A stretch of DNA of 64,000 nt from Streptomyces sp. NRRL F-2580 (GCF_000720115.1 NZ_JOIR01000017.1:124001-188000); one strand, 5' to 3'; counted from the first letter of the stretch, positions 16,706 through 24,557 are shown. Made by a program: numbers and translations. The notes: a model not told the origin generated them from the letters alone.

Positions 16706-17992
16706 ATGGCCAGCGCCAGCGACCCCGTCCAGGACCTCGCCGACGAGCTCGTCGACCACCGGTTCAAGGGGCTCCCGCCGGACGCCCAGACGCAGGGCCT
16801 CACCGTCGGGCAGCTCGCCGCCCAGCGACGGGACCTCCACACCGGCGGCTTCACCACGCCCGTCCTGACCCTCGACGCCGACGCGCTGGAGCACAACCTC
16901 GCCGTGCTCGGCGCCTACGCCGCCCGGCACGACCTCGCCTTCGCCCCGCACGGCAAGACCTGCATGGCCCCGCAGCTCTTCCGCCGGCAGCTGGACCACG
17001 GCGCGTGGGGCATCACCGCGGCCGTTCCCCACCAGGCGCGCGTCTACCGCGCCTTCGGCATCCAGCGGATCTTCCTCGCCAACGAGCTCGTCGATCCGGC
17101 CGCCCTGCGCTGGGTCGCGGGCGAGCTCGCCGCCGACCCCGACTTCCGCTTCGTCTGCTACGTCGACTCCGTGCGCGGGGTCCACCTCATGGACCGGGCC
17201 CTGCGCGACGCCCCGGCCGTCGTCGACGTCGTCGTCGAGCTCGGCGCCGGCGAGGGCGCCCGCACCGGGGCCCGTACCGAAGAGGACTGCCGCGCCGTCG
17301 CCGACGCGGTCGCCGCCACCGCCACCCTGCGGCTGGTCGGCATGGGCGGCTACGAGGCCGAGGTGCCCGAGGCCGACCCGGACCGCGTCCACGCGTACCT
17401 GCGCCGGCTCACCGCCCTGGCCGTCGAGTTCGACAAGGCGGGCCGGTTCGCCGCCGACCTGGAGGAGATCGTCGTCAGCGCCGGCGGCTCCGCCTGGTTC
17501 GACGCCGTCGCCGACGTCTTCGCCGCGCTCCCGGAGCTGTCCCGCCCCACCCTGAAGCTGCTCCGTTCCGGCGCGTACGTCTCCCACGACCACGGCTGGT
17601 ACACCCGCCTCACCCCCTTCAACCGCCACCCCGAAGAGGGCGGCCTGCGCCCCGCGTTCCGGCTGTGGACCCAGGTCGTCTCCCGTCCCTCCCCCACCCA
17701 GGCCTTCGTCAACGCGGGCAAGCGCGACATCGCCTACGACCTGGGTCTGCCCGAGGCCGAGCTGGTCCGCGACGCTCTCACCGGCGTCGAACGCCCCGCC
17801 ACCGGCATCCGCGTGGTCAAACTGTCCGACCAGCACGCCTGGCTGGAGACCGACTCGGCGGACGACGTGCAGGTCGGCGACTGGGTGGCCCTCGGCATGT
17901 CCCACCCCTGCACGATCTTCGAGAAGTGGCCGCTGATCCCGGTCGTGGAGGCCGACGGCGCCGTCACCGACTACGTCCGCACCTTCTTCTAG
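16706..17992 (+). CDS. D-threonine aldolase / D-amino-acid deaminase-type PLP enzyme
   Basis: A 428-residue fold-type III PLP enzyme. Residues about 48-290 form an alanine-racemase-like barrel, with the Schiff-base Lys84 in APHGKTCMAP. Residues about 295-425 form the D-serine-dehydratase-like domain, with HDHGWYT and GMSHPCTIFEKWP supplying the His/Cys metal ligands. The family cleaves D-threonine or related beta-hydroxy D-amino acids, or deaminates them. The AGGCACCC-ATG context is weak but no better start exists. The D-aminoacylase gene follows 10 bp later, so the pair would act in series on N-acyl-D-amino acids. Confidence 0.85.
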   Translation: MASASDPVQDLADELVDHRFKGLPPDAQTQGLTVGQLAAQRRDLHTGGFTTPVLTLDADALEHNLAVLGAYAARHDLAFAPHGKTCMAPQLFRRQLDHGAWGITAAVPHQARVYRAFGIQRIFLANELVDPAALRWVAGELAADPDFRFVCYVDSVRGVHLMDRALRDAPAVVDVVVELGAGEGARTGARTEEDCRAVADAVAATATLRLVGMGGYEAEVPEADPDRVHAYLRRLTALAVEFDKAGRFAADLEEIVVSAGGSAWFDAVADVFAALPELSRPTLKLLRSGAYVSHDHGWYTRLTPFNRHPEEGGLRPAFRLWTQVVSRPSPTQAFVNAGKRDIAYDLGLPEAELVRDALTGVERPATGIRVVKLSDQHAWLETDSADDVQVGDWVALGMSHPCTIFEKWPLIPVVEADGAVTDYVRTFF

Positions 17993-18002
17993 GAACGGAT
18001 CG

Positions 18003-19583
18003 GTGGACCTGGTCATCCGGGGGGCCCGCGTCGTCGACGGCACGGGCGGGCCCTCGTACACGGCGGACGTCGGCGTCCACGAGGGCCGGATCGCCGAGAT
18101 CGGCTCGCTCCCCGGGGGCCGCCGGACCCTCGACGCGCACGGCCTGGCCCTCGCGCCCGGCTTCGTCGACATGCACGCCCACAGCGACCTCGCCCTGCTC
18201 CGCGATCCGGACCACAGCGCGAAGGCCGCCCAGGGCGTGACCCTCGAAGTCCTCGGCCAGGACGGCCTGTCGTACGCGCCGGCCGACGAACGGACCCTGG
18301 GCGAGGTGCGGGCCGCCATCGCGGGATGGAACGGCCCCGGGGACGACATCGACTTCGACTGGCGCACGGTCGGCGGCTACCTCGACCGCCTGGACCGGGC
18401 CCACGGCGGCCACGGCATCGCCGTGAACGCCGCCTACCTCGTCCCGCAGGGCACCGTCCGCGCCCACGCCCTGGGCTGGGAGGACCGCCCCGCGACCGCG
18501 GCCGAGCTGGACCGGATGCGGCAGCTCGTCGTCGACGGCCTGGCCGAGGGCGCCGTCGGCATGTCCTCCGGCCTCACCTACACCCCCGGCATGTACGCCT
18601 CCGGCTCCGAACTGACCGAACTGTGCCGGGTGGTGGCGGAGTACGGGGGCTACTACTGCCCGCACCACCGCTCGTACGGCCACGGCGCGCTCGCCGCGTA
18701 CGCGGAGATGGTCGCGCTGGCCCGGGAGGCCGGCTGCGCCCTGCACCTGGCCCACGCCACCATGAACTTCGGCGAGAACGAGGGCCGTGCGCCCGAGCTG
18801 CTCGCCCTGCTCGACGCGGCCCTGGCCGAGGGCGCCGACATCACCCTCGACAGCTACCCGTACACCCCCGGCTGCACCACCCTCGCCGCCCTCCTGCCCA
18901 GTTGGGCGAACGAGGGCGGACCGGAGGCGGTCCTGGCCCGCCTGCGCGACGACGCCCAGGCCGGGCGGATCCGCCACGCGCTGGAGGTGGAGGGCGCGGA
19001 CGGCTGCCACGGGGTCCCCGTCGACTGGTCGACGGTCGAGATCTCGGGCGTCGCCGATCCCGCCCTCGCCGGGTACGTCGGCAGGCGCCTGGACGGCTGG
19101 GAGACCGCCCGCCGGCTGCTGCTGGACGACCGTCTCGCGCCGACCGTCCTCCAGCACGTCGGCCACGAGGAGAACGTCCGGGCGATCATGCGCCACCGCG
19201 TCCACACCGGTGGTTCCGACGGCATCCTCCAGGGCGCGAAACCGCACCCGCGCGCCTACGGCACCTTCCCGCACTACCTCGGCCACTACGTCCGCGAACT
19301 CGGCCTGCTCTCCCTGGAGGAGTGCGTGGCGCACCTGGCCGGCCGCCCCGCGGCGCGCCTGCGCCTGCCCGACCGCGGCCTGGTTTGCGTGGGGTACCGC
19401 GCCGACCTCGTCCTCTTCGACCCCGGCACGGTCGCGGCCGGGTCCACGTACGAGCGGCCGCGGGTGCTGCCGACGGGCATACCGCACGTCCTGATCGACG
19501 GGCGTTTCGTCCTGCGCGACGGACGCCGGACGGACGTGCTGGCCGGGCGTTCCGTGCGCCGCACCGCCCGGGATCTTCGGTAG
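18003..19583 (+). CDS. N-acyl-D-amino-acid deacylase (amidohydrolase)
   Basis: A 526-residue amidohydrolase from a GTG start. The metal motif H58-A-H60 (GFVDMHAHSD), the later His residues (CPHHRS and the LHLAHATMNF segment) and the catalytic Asp-bearing GGSDGI loop are present. The Cys that bridges zinc in classical D-aminoacylases (GNCG) is replaced by GQDG (LEVLGQDGLSYAP), so the metal centre may differ. It releases D-amino acids from N-acyl forms, feeding the PLP enzyme 10 bp upstream. The set is divergent from IclR and RidA. Confidence 0.86.
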   Translation: MDLVIRGARVVDGTGGPSYTADVGVHEGRIAEIGSLPGGRRTLDAHGLALAPGFVDMHAHSDLALLRDPDHSAKAAQGVTLEVLGQDGLSYAPADERTLGEVRAAIAGWNGPGDDIDFDWRTVGGYLDRLDRAHGGHGIAVNAAYLVPQGTVRAHALGWEDRPATAAELDRMRQLVVDGLAEGAVGMSSGLTYTPGMYASGSELTELCRVVAEYGGYYCPHHRSYGHGALAAYAEMVALAREAGCALHLAHATMNFGENEGRAPELLALLDAALAEGADITLDSYPYTPGCTTLAALLPSWANEGGPEAVLARLRDDAQAGRIRHALEVEGADGCHGVPVDWSTVEISGVADPALAGYVGRRLDGWETARRLLLDDRLAPTVLQHVGHEENVRAIMRHRVHTGGSDGILQGAKPHPRAYGTFPHYLGHYVRELGLLSLEECVAHLAGRPAARLRLPDRGLVCVGYRADLVLFDPGTVAAGSTYERPRVLPTGIPHVLIDGRFVLRDGRRTDVLAGRSVRRTARDLR

Positions 19584-19597
19584 AGCGGACGCCTACG

Positions 19598-20623
19598 ATG
19601 GGCGGCATGGTCGCCTTCGCCCTCGCCGCACTGCTGTTCCTCGCGTTCTGCACGAGCGTCCGGCGGGACCGGCGCCGCTTCAGCAACGCCGTGCTCCTGG
19701 GGCTGACCTTCCTCAGCGCCTGCTCCGCGCTCTTCCTCCAAGTGGGCAAGCTGCCCACCTGGGCGGCCGTCACGGTCGCCGTGCTCGCCTTCGCCTCACC
19801 CGCGTTCGCCGTCGTGGCGCTGGGCGTCTTCCTCGTCCGCAACGGCGTGACCATGGTCCGCAAGGAGGGCCTGCGGCCGGCCAACCTGCTGTCGATGCTC
19901 GCGGGCCTCGCGATCTTCGCGCTGATCGCGCTGCTGGTCCTCGTCGCCGTGGTCGGCTCCCCCGTGCTGGGCGGCATCGCCGGAACGCTCACCGTGGTGG
20001 CCGGCTACGTCTCCTTCGTCTTCTTCTGCTTCCTCGGCTACGCCTTCCTCTACGGGCGGATCAAGGTGCGCGGCGACGTCGACCACGTGGTCATGCTGGG
20101 CTCGGGCCTGGTCGGCGGGGACCGCGTGCCGCCGCTGCTGGCGTCGCGCCTGCGCAAGGGACAGCAGATCTACGAGGGCCAGCTGGCCCGGGGCGGCCGG
20201 CCGCCGGTGCTGCTCGTCTCGGGCGGCAAGGGCTCGGACGAGAAGGTCGCCGAGGCGCGGGCGATGGCGGACTGGCTGATCGCGGAGGGCGTGCCGGCGG
20301 AGCACGTCGTGCTGGAGGACCGGTCCACGACGACCGAGGAGAACATGCGCTTCAGCCGGGAGCTCATGGAGGCGCACGATCCGGCCTACCGGTGCGTGGT
20401 GGTCACCAATAACTTCCACGCCTTCCGGGCGGCGATGCTGGCGCGCAAGACCGGCGTCAACGGGCAGGTGGTGGGCTCGCCGACCGCGAAGTACTACTGG
20501 CCGAGCGCCACCATCCGGGAGTTCGTCGCCGTCTTCTGGGAGCACCGGGCGGTGAACCTCGCGATCTGCGGCCTGCTGACCGTACTCGGCGCCCTCGGCA
20601 CGCTGGCCGCGGTCCTCGTCTGA
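19598..20623 (+). CDS. YdcF-family (DUF218) membrane protein
   Basis: A 341-residue protein with an N-terminal membrane domain (helices at about 5-22, 30-47, 50-75, 92-115 and 118-145) and a cytosolic or outer DUF218/YdcF domain (about 155-300), including VVMLGSGLVGGDRVP, LLVSGGKGSDE, DRSTTTEENMRFS and VVTNNFHAFRA. A final helix ends the protein. DUF218 proteins include SanA/ElyC-like envelope factors, but the reaction is unknown. Two in-frame ATGs (19598 and 19607) are possible. The first is taken because GGA lies 8 bp before it. Confidence 0.85.
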   Translation: MGGMVAFALAALLFLAFCTSVRRDRRRFSNAVLLGLTFLSACSALFLQVGKLPTWAAVTVAVLAFASPAFAVVALGVFLVRNGVTMVRKEGLRPANLLSMLAGLAIFALIALLVLVAVVGSPVLGGIAGTLTVVAGYVSFVFFCFLGYAFLYGRIKVRGDVDHVVMLGSGLVGGDRVPPLLASRLRKGQQIYEGQLARGGRPPVLLVSGGKGSDEKVAEARAMADWLIAEGVPAEHVVLEDRSTTTEENMRFSRELMEAHDPAYRCVVVTNNFHAFRAAMLARKTGVNGQVVGSPTAKYYWPSATIREFVAVFWEHRAVNLAICGLLTVLGALGTLAAVLV

Positions 20624-20638
20624 ACCCGGGCACGCGGA

Positions 20639-20672
20639 GGTGCCGTGACTCCCCCTTGGCAGCCACGGCACC
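20639..20672. terminator. Bidirectional hairpin terminator
   Basis: GGTGCCGTG (20639-20647) pairs perfectly with CACGGCACC (20664-20672) over a 16-nt loop, between the YdcF gene and the convergent protease remnant. Confidence 0.6.
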
Positions 20673-20689
20673 GGCATTCTCCGGTTCCG

Positions 20690-21058
20690 CTACAGACGCT
20701 GCCAGAGGGCCGGGACGTTCGGCGGCTCCCAGCCGGGCTGCGCCTGGTGTCCCTGGAGGCAGCGGCAGCTCGCGCCGCCGTGGGTGACGGTGGCGCCGGC
20801 CGCGTAGACGGTGCCCGCCTTCCAGGCGCCGCCCGGCTCGGGCTCGCCGGGGCCGGGGCCCGGGCCCGGGCCCGGGTCGCTGCCGGTGACCTTGAGGGTG
20901 AGTCCGTACGCCGACAGGATCGGGTTCAGCGGCTGGAAGAAGGTGGTCCCGCCGCTGGAGCAGTTGCCGGAGCCGCCCGAGGCCACGCCCTGGGCCTGGC
21001 TCCCGGAGAGGTGGGAGCCGCCGGAGTCGCCCGGCTCGGCGCAGACCGTGCGGGAACC
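20690..21058 (-). pseudogene. Remnant of a streptogrisin-type serine protease with chitin-binding tail
   Basis: About 120 codons match only the C-terminal end of chymotrypsin-like streptogrisins: [12 protein letters not shown] with the catalytic Ser, [20 protein letters not shown] and SAYGLTL. A Pro-Gly linker and a CBM5/12 chitin-binding module ([32 protein letters not shown]) follow. The signal peptide, propeptide and the part carrying the catalytic His and Asp are missing, and upstream sequence is unrelated. An aromatic expected in the CBM is Cys (CRCLQGH). It is a 5'-deleted pseudogene. Confidence 0.82.
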
Positions 21059-21174
21059 GCCTGTTGGCCCCTCCCCCGGTGTCATGCCGGCGGCGGCGAG
21101 GGCGCCGAAGTGCGTTCATGGGCCGGGGGTCGGACCATGGGGCCAGGGGAAGGGGAAACCGTAGGAGGTACGCG

Positions 21175-21360
21175 ATGGTCAGTGAACCCGACGAGCAGCC
21201 CACACGGTCGGACCGGCTCTTCACGGGCGGGGAACGGCCGTACGACCCCGAGGACCTCGTGATGGTGACCGGCCACGACCCGACTCCGGAGCGGGTCGCG
21301 AAGGCACGCGAGCTGATGGAGAAGGAGGGCCCGCAGGTCATCGAGCGCTACCTGCCGTAG
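21175..21360 (+). CDS. Small conserved hypothetical protein (61 aa)
   Basis: A 61-residue acidic protein (MVSEPDEQPTRSDRLFTGGE, ending EGPQVIERYLP) with an excellent GTAGGAGG site 6 bp before the ATG. It has no membrane segment and looks like one helix-rich domain (DPTPERVAKARELMEKEG). The family is not recognised. The last codons and stop are duplicated immediately downstream as a 23-bp direct repeat, a trace of local tandem duplication. Confidence 0.68.
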   Translation: MVSEPDEQPTRSDRLFTGGERPYDPEDLVMVTGHDPTPERVAKARELMEKEGPQVIERYLP

Positions 21361-21396
21361 GCAATCCGCGTCACTACCTGCCGTAGGCAATCCGCG
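21348..21396. repeat. 23-bp tandem direct repeat over a stop codon
   Basis: A 23-bp unit beginning CTACCTGCCGTAGG and ending CAATCCGCG occurs at 21348-21370 and again at 21374-21396, perfectly identical, with a 3-bp spacer (26-bp period). The first copy contains the last codons and the stop of the small gene at 21175. Confidence 0.9.
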
Positions 21397-21511
21397 CCCA
21401 AGGCTGCCCCGACACCCCCGGCCCCGCCGGGGGCGTCCGCACGCCCCTCGCACCATCCCACTCCCACCACACCATCCGGGGCGGAGCCCCGGCCTTTCAC
21501 CCCCGCCGCAC

Positions 21512-21561
21512 CATCCAGCCCCGCCGGCGTTTGAGGCGCGGGGTCCGGGGCGGAGCCCCGG
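21512..21561. repeat. GC-rich dispersed repeat, GCGTTTGAG family (copy 2)
   Basis: CATCCAGCCCCGCCGGCG, then TTTGAGGCGCGGGGTCCGGG and GCGGAGCCCCGG, match 16546-16593 with only a few changes. The end folds as CCGGGGC-GGA-GCCCCGG (21545-21561). A partial copy of the hairpin lies just upstream at about 21475-21492. The repeat abuts the broken LysR gene. Confidence 0.82.
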
Positions 21562-21608
21562 CAGAAGCCGCGGCCGGGCAGTGGACCTGGCCGCCGACCA
21601 CGGCAGAG

Positions 21609-21834
21609 CGGGCCGCAGGCCCCCGGCTCGCCCCAGTACGAGCTCCCCGAGCGGGGTGGCCCGTACGCCCTCCCGCCCGCGCACGAACAGCGTCCCGCCC
21701 AGCGCACGCTCGATCCGCTTCAGCTGCGTGCTGAGTGCGGGCTGCGCGAGGCCGAGGGCGGTGGCGGCCCGGGTCAGACTCCCGGCGTCGGCGACGGCCC
21801 TGACGATCTTGAGGTGCCTCAGCTCCAGATCCAT
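21609..21834 (-). pseudogene. LysR-family regulator truncated after its DNA-binding domain
   Basis: Starting at ATG 21834, about 75 codons encode a typical LysR winged helix-turn-helix (MDLELRHLKIVRAVADAGSL, LAQPALSTQLKRIERALGG, FVRGREGVRATPLGELVL). Similarity then stops, and the frame runs into GC-rich repeat sequence with no effector-binding domain, so about 220 residues are missing. It is divergent from the deazaflavin oxidoreductase gene at 21941, which it may once have controlled. Whether the remaining DNA-binding fragment is made is unknown. Confidence 0.78.
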
Positions 21835-21844
21835 GCGACGAGCT

Positions 21845-21856
21845 TGGTCCAGACCT
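21845..21856. promoter_or_regulatory. dre-like / LysR-region palindrome
   Basis: TGGTCCAGACCT lies 11 bp upstream of the broken LysR start and 84 bp before the divergent oxidoreductase gene. It equals the 12-bp element I recall from Streptomyces chitinase promoters and resembles the DasR core. It could equally be the old LysR operator. Function is not shown. Confidence 0.45.
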
Positions 21857-21940
21857 GAAGGGGTGCGCTACGGGTCGTGCGCATCCAGAATCGTTAATGC
21901 TCGTTAGCCGCCAGGGGGCCACGACCCTAAGGACAGGTAA

Positions 21941-22387
21941 ATGCACGCACTCGATGTCGATTGGGAACACCCCACGGACCCGCGACCCGGCCCACGGCTC
22001 GACCACGTCCGCGCGTACGTGACCACCGCGGGCGCCGACGGGCACCTGTGGCACGGGGTCCCCACCCTGCTGCTCACCACGGTGGACCGCCACACCGGCC
22101 GCACCGTCCGGACCCCGCTGATCTACGGCGAGGACGCGGGCCGTTTCGTCGTCCTGGCCGCCGGCCACGGCGCCCCGGACCACCCCCACTGGTACCTGAA
22201 CCTCACGGCACACCCGGAGGTCCGCCTCCAGGTCGGCGCGGCCACCGTCAAGGCGACGGCGCGCACGGCCACGCCGGAGGAGCGGGAGATGTACTGGGAC
22301 ATGATGACGGCCCTCTGGCCGCCGTTCGAGGACGACCAGAGGGCCGCCCGGCCCCGCGAGATCCCGCTGGTGATCCTGGAGGGGTAG
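21941..22387 (+). CDS. Deazaflavin (F420)-dependent nitroreductase-family oxidoreductase
   Basis: A 148-residue protein of the Ddn/DUF385 split-barrel family. Motifs include a nitroreductase-type VPTLLLTTVDRHTGRTVRTP, LIYGEDAGRFVVLAAGHGAP and the characteristic HPHWYLNLTAHPEVRLQVG, with a C-terminal REIPLVILE. Members bind cofactor F420 and reduce quinones or other substrates. A clear AAGGACAGG site precedes the ATG. It is monocistronic, divergent from the LysR remnant and convergent with the GNAT gene across a repeat block. Confidence 0.87.
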   Translation: MHALDVDWEHPTDPRPGPRLDHVRAYVTTAGADGHLWHGVPTLLLTTVDRHTGRTVRTPLIYGEDAGRFVVLAAGHGAPDHPHWYLNLTAHPEVRLQVGAATVKATARTATPEEREMYWDMMTALWPPFEDDQRAARPREIPLVILEG

Positions 22388-22416
22388 CGCGTTCCTCCAA
22401 GATCGCTCGGCGTGGC

Positions 22417-22460
22417 GCGGGTTGGCTGCGCCGCTCGGGCGGGTTGGCTGCGCCGCTCGG
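22417..22460. repeat. 22-bp perfect tandem duplication
   Basis: The unit GCGGGTTGGCTGCGCCGCTC plus GG occurs at 22417-22438 and 22439-22460. The same GGTTGGCTGCGCCGCTCGGG core is found in the tandem block at 46301-46406, so both are edges of one dispersed repeat family. Confidence 0.85.
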
Positions 22461-22475
22461 GCCGGGCACGAGGGG

Positions 22476-22574
22476 GCCGGTTGTGCCGGGGCCGGGCGCG
22501 CGCCGGGGCGTCTCCTCGGGCGCCGAACGTGTCGGGGGGTCGGAGGGCCGAGGCACCTTGCGTTCGACGCCCTG
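22476..22574. repeat. 99-bp dispersed repeat (copy 1)
   Basis: This 99-bp block, from GCCGGTTGTGCCGGGGCC to CGTTCGACGCCCTG, is identical base for base to 46389-46487, 24 kb away. Here it lies between convergent genes, 22 bp from the GNAT stop. It has no terminal inverted repeats or transposase gene. Confidence 0.93.
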
Positions 22575-22596
22575 TCGACCCCGGCCCAACCGGCGG

Positions 22597-23148
22597 CTAG
22601 GTGGTCGGCGCGGCGACGGCGTGGTACGTGCGTCCGTCCGCGACGTACTCGCCCAGCGGGACCATGCCGAAGCCGTCGACGTGCACCTTCCACGACGGCA
22701 CGTTGCCGGACTCGATGAACGCCACGACCGCGTCGGCCCGTTCCGAGGCCGCCGCCACGGCCATGGTGAACAGTGCCCGGGCCACGCCGCGCCCCCGGTA
22801 CGCGGCGTCGACCACGACCGGCCCGTAGAGCAGCCACCGCGCCTCGCCGAGGGGGTGTCCGTCCCACTCCAGGGTGTCCTGCGCGCGGAGCAGGCCCGTG
22901 ACCGCCGGCGGGGGATCTGCCAGGTCCGCCGCCACCGACAGGGCGAGCAGGCCGGCGACCCGGCCGCGGTCGTCCGCGACCAGCAGCTCCCCGGCCCGGG
23001 CCATCGCCCCCAGGGCGCCGACGTCGAAGCGGCCCTGCACGAATCCCTGCTCCGCCCGCTGCCGCTCCGTCAGGGCGTCGTGGTGGTTGGCGGCGAAGAG
23101 CTCGGCCATGGCGGGCGCGTCGGCCTCGGTGGCGTACCGGTACTGCAT
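22597..23148 (-). CDS. GNAT-family N-acetyltransferase
   Basis: A 183-residue single-domain GNAT protein. The N-terminal YRYATEADAPAMAELFAANH is typical. The acetyl-CoA-binding motif A is YGPVVVDAAYRGRGVARALF (R-G-X-G-X-A form), and a motif B-like IESGNVPSWKVHVDGFGMVP follows. The substrate is unknown. It is the downstream member of a minus-strand series (macro, MepB, GNAT), 54 bp after the MepB stop. Confidence 0.85.
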   Translation of the reverse strand: MQYRYATEADAPAMAELFAANHHDALTERQRAEQGFVQGRFDVGALGAMARAGELLVADDRGRVAGLLALSVAADLADPPPAVTGLLRAQDTLEWDGHPLGEARWLLYGPVVVDAAYRGRGVARALFTMAVAAASERADAVVAFIESGNVPSWKVHVDGFGMVPLGEYVADGRTYHAVAAPTT

Positions 23149-23202
23149 GCCGCCGATCGTGCCACGCCCCCACCGTCCGCCCCCGCCCCCGACACCCCCC
23201 TT

Positions 23203-23751
23203 CTACGGGTGAAGGAGGGTCCGGGCCCGGGTGAGGTCGACCTCGGCGCCGCTGCCCACGGACAGGAAGCAGTCGGCCTGCCACGCCTGCGTCGCCCGGG
23301 CCTGCCGGCTCTCCACCGCGGACCATGGCGGGTAGACCCGGAAGGCGCGCTTGCCGCCCGCCCCGTCCACGGACAGGACGCCGCGCCGGCGGAGCACCTC
23401 GCGCGAGAAGACGAACTGCCCGAAGCCGTCCGCGTCCCGGGTGCTGACGACGAGGAGGTCGACGGGGTCCGCCACGTCGAAGGGCCTGATCGGCCCCTCT
23501 TCGGACCGCTTCCACACCGTGACGAACTGCCCGGCCTTCGTCGGGGTGGTCCTGGCCGCGCGGAAGGTGACGCACAGGCCGTCCAGCGTGAACGCGTACG
23601 CCCCGTACTCGGCGCTCTCCGCCTCGGCGACCGGCCGGGAGCACGCGAACCCGCAGCGGTCGTAGACCAGCGCCTTCGCCACGAGCAGATCCTCGTGGAC
23701 CGCACCCGCGCCCGCCCAGGACCCGCCCCCGGGCACCTCGGGCTCACGCAT
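23203..23751 (-). CDS. MepB-family protein
   Basis: A 182-residue protein resembling the MepB family, named from the third gene of the staphylococcal mepRAB operon. Its biochemical role is unknown. Features include ALVYDRCGFACSRPVAEAES, the FVTVWKRSEEGPIRPFDVAD core and the C-terminal FRVYPPWSAVESRQARATQ with QADCFLSV. The start at 23751 overlaps the macro-domain gene by 8 bp, so the two are translationally coupled. Confidence 0.72.
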   Translation of the reverse strand: MREPEVPGGGSWAGAGAVHEDLLVAKALVYDRCGFACSRPVAEAESAEYGAYAFTLDGLCVTFRAARTTPTKAGQFVTVWKRSEEGPIRPFDVADPVDLLVVSTRDADGFGQFVFSREVLRRRGVLSVDGAGGKRAFRVYPPWSAVESRQARATQAWQADCFLSVGSGAEVDLTRARTLLHP

Positions 23752-24220
23752 GGTCGTAAACCGTCACTTCCACGTCCCGCGCGCACAGCGCGTGGGTGAT
23801 CAGCGGCTCGATGCGTGACCACGTGCCCCCCGCGAGCCCGCACCCGATGCGCGGCATGTGGACGCCGGCGCCCAGCTCCACGGCGTGCCCGGCCAGCGCG
23901 CCGAGGCAGCGCTCCACGGCGTCGTAGCGGATCGGCGGCCCTCCGCTCCCGGTGCGTATCCCGCGCTGCCCGACCATGTTGGCCACCCAGGTGTCGGGTT
24001 TGACCCGCACCACCTGCACGGCGCCCAGCCCGAAGTCGTTTCCGCTGCGCCCCCGGTGCCAGCCCCGGTACGCGGCCTCCGGCTCGGGCCACCGCTTCGA
24101 GACGGCCAGCACGAAGCCCTTCCCCCACCCGCCGAGGTCGTTGCAGAGGTGGGCGATGATCTTGGGCCCCTTGGCCTGGGGACTCGTCGCGTCCCCGGCG
24201 ATGATCCGTAGCGGCTTCAT
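23744..24220 (-). CDS. Macro-domain protein (ADP-ribose binding/hydrolysis)
   Basis: A 158-residue stand-alone macro domain. It has IIAGDATSPQAKGPKIIAHL, CNDLGGWGKGF in place of the usual N-GG-G catalytic loop, VANMVGQRGIR, and a C-terminal HMPRIGCGLAGGTWSRIEPL, which is typical of the TARG1/Poa1-like branch. Such proteins bind or remove ADP-ribose from proteins, nucleic acids or ADP-ribose-1''-phosphate. The ATG at 24220 is the first that gives a normal N-terminus. It overlaps the MepB gene by 8 bp. Confidence 0.85.
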   Translation of the reverse strand: MKPLRIIAGDATSPQAKGPKIIAHLCNDLGGWGKGFVLAVSKRWPEPEAAYRGWHRGRSGNDFGLGAVQVVRVKPDTWVANMVGQRGIRTGSGGPPIRYDAVERCLGALAGHAVELGAGVHMPRIGCGLAGGTWSRIEPLITHALCARDVEVTVYDHA

Positions 24221-24311
24221 GTCCCGAACGGTAGGCGAGGGCACTGACAACGCGGGGCGGCCGGGCGGGAGCCCCCCACCCGGCCACGCCGCCCCGCGAC
24301 CCCGCCACCCC

Positions 24312-24545
24312 TCACAGGTACTCGCGTGCGAACTCCACCGCCCATTCGACCGCCGCCACCGGGATCGCGGCCGACTCCGGGGCGATGGTGATGCGGGCGG
24401 ACTCCCAGCCCTCATCGTGCTCACGGAAGATCGCGAAGTGCCCTTCCTCCGCGGCTCCTTCCGGCCTGACCAGGAACTCGATCGCCCGGTCGTCGCCGTC
24501 CGTGCCGACCGTGGTGATCGCCATGTCACCGACTACGAACTCCAC
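24312..24545 (-). CDS. Small acidic conserved protein (77 aa)
   Basis: A 77-residue protein from a GTG at 24545 (VEFVVGDMAITTVGTDGDDR). It has an alternating beta-strand pattern followed by a C-terminal helix (AAIPVAAVEWAVEFAREYL). There is no membrane segment and no metal motif. It follows the 50-residue membrane gene by 12 bp and precedes the macro-domain gene by 91 bp on the same strand. The family is not recognised. Confidence 0.6.
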   Translation of the reverse strand: MEFVVGDMAITTVGTDGDDRAIEFLVRPEGAAEEGHFAIFREHDEGWESARITIAPESAAIPVAAVEWAVEFAREYL

Positions 24546-24557
24546 TGCACGCGCCCC

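Noticed and set aside
15299..18367. A 1022-codon open frame on the minus strand across RidA, IclR and the D-amino-acid gene
   Set aside because: Only its last 136 codons are real (RidA). The rest is the antisense frame of high-GC genes with Gly/Arg/Asp-rich sequence and no domain.
22409..22600. Short open frames through the 99-bp repeat at the first site
   Set aside because: They have no ribosome site and follow only the composition of the repeat. The repeat lies between convergent genes there.
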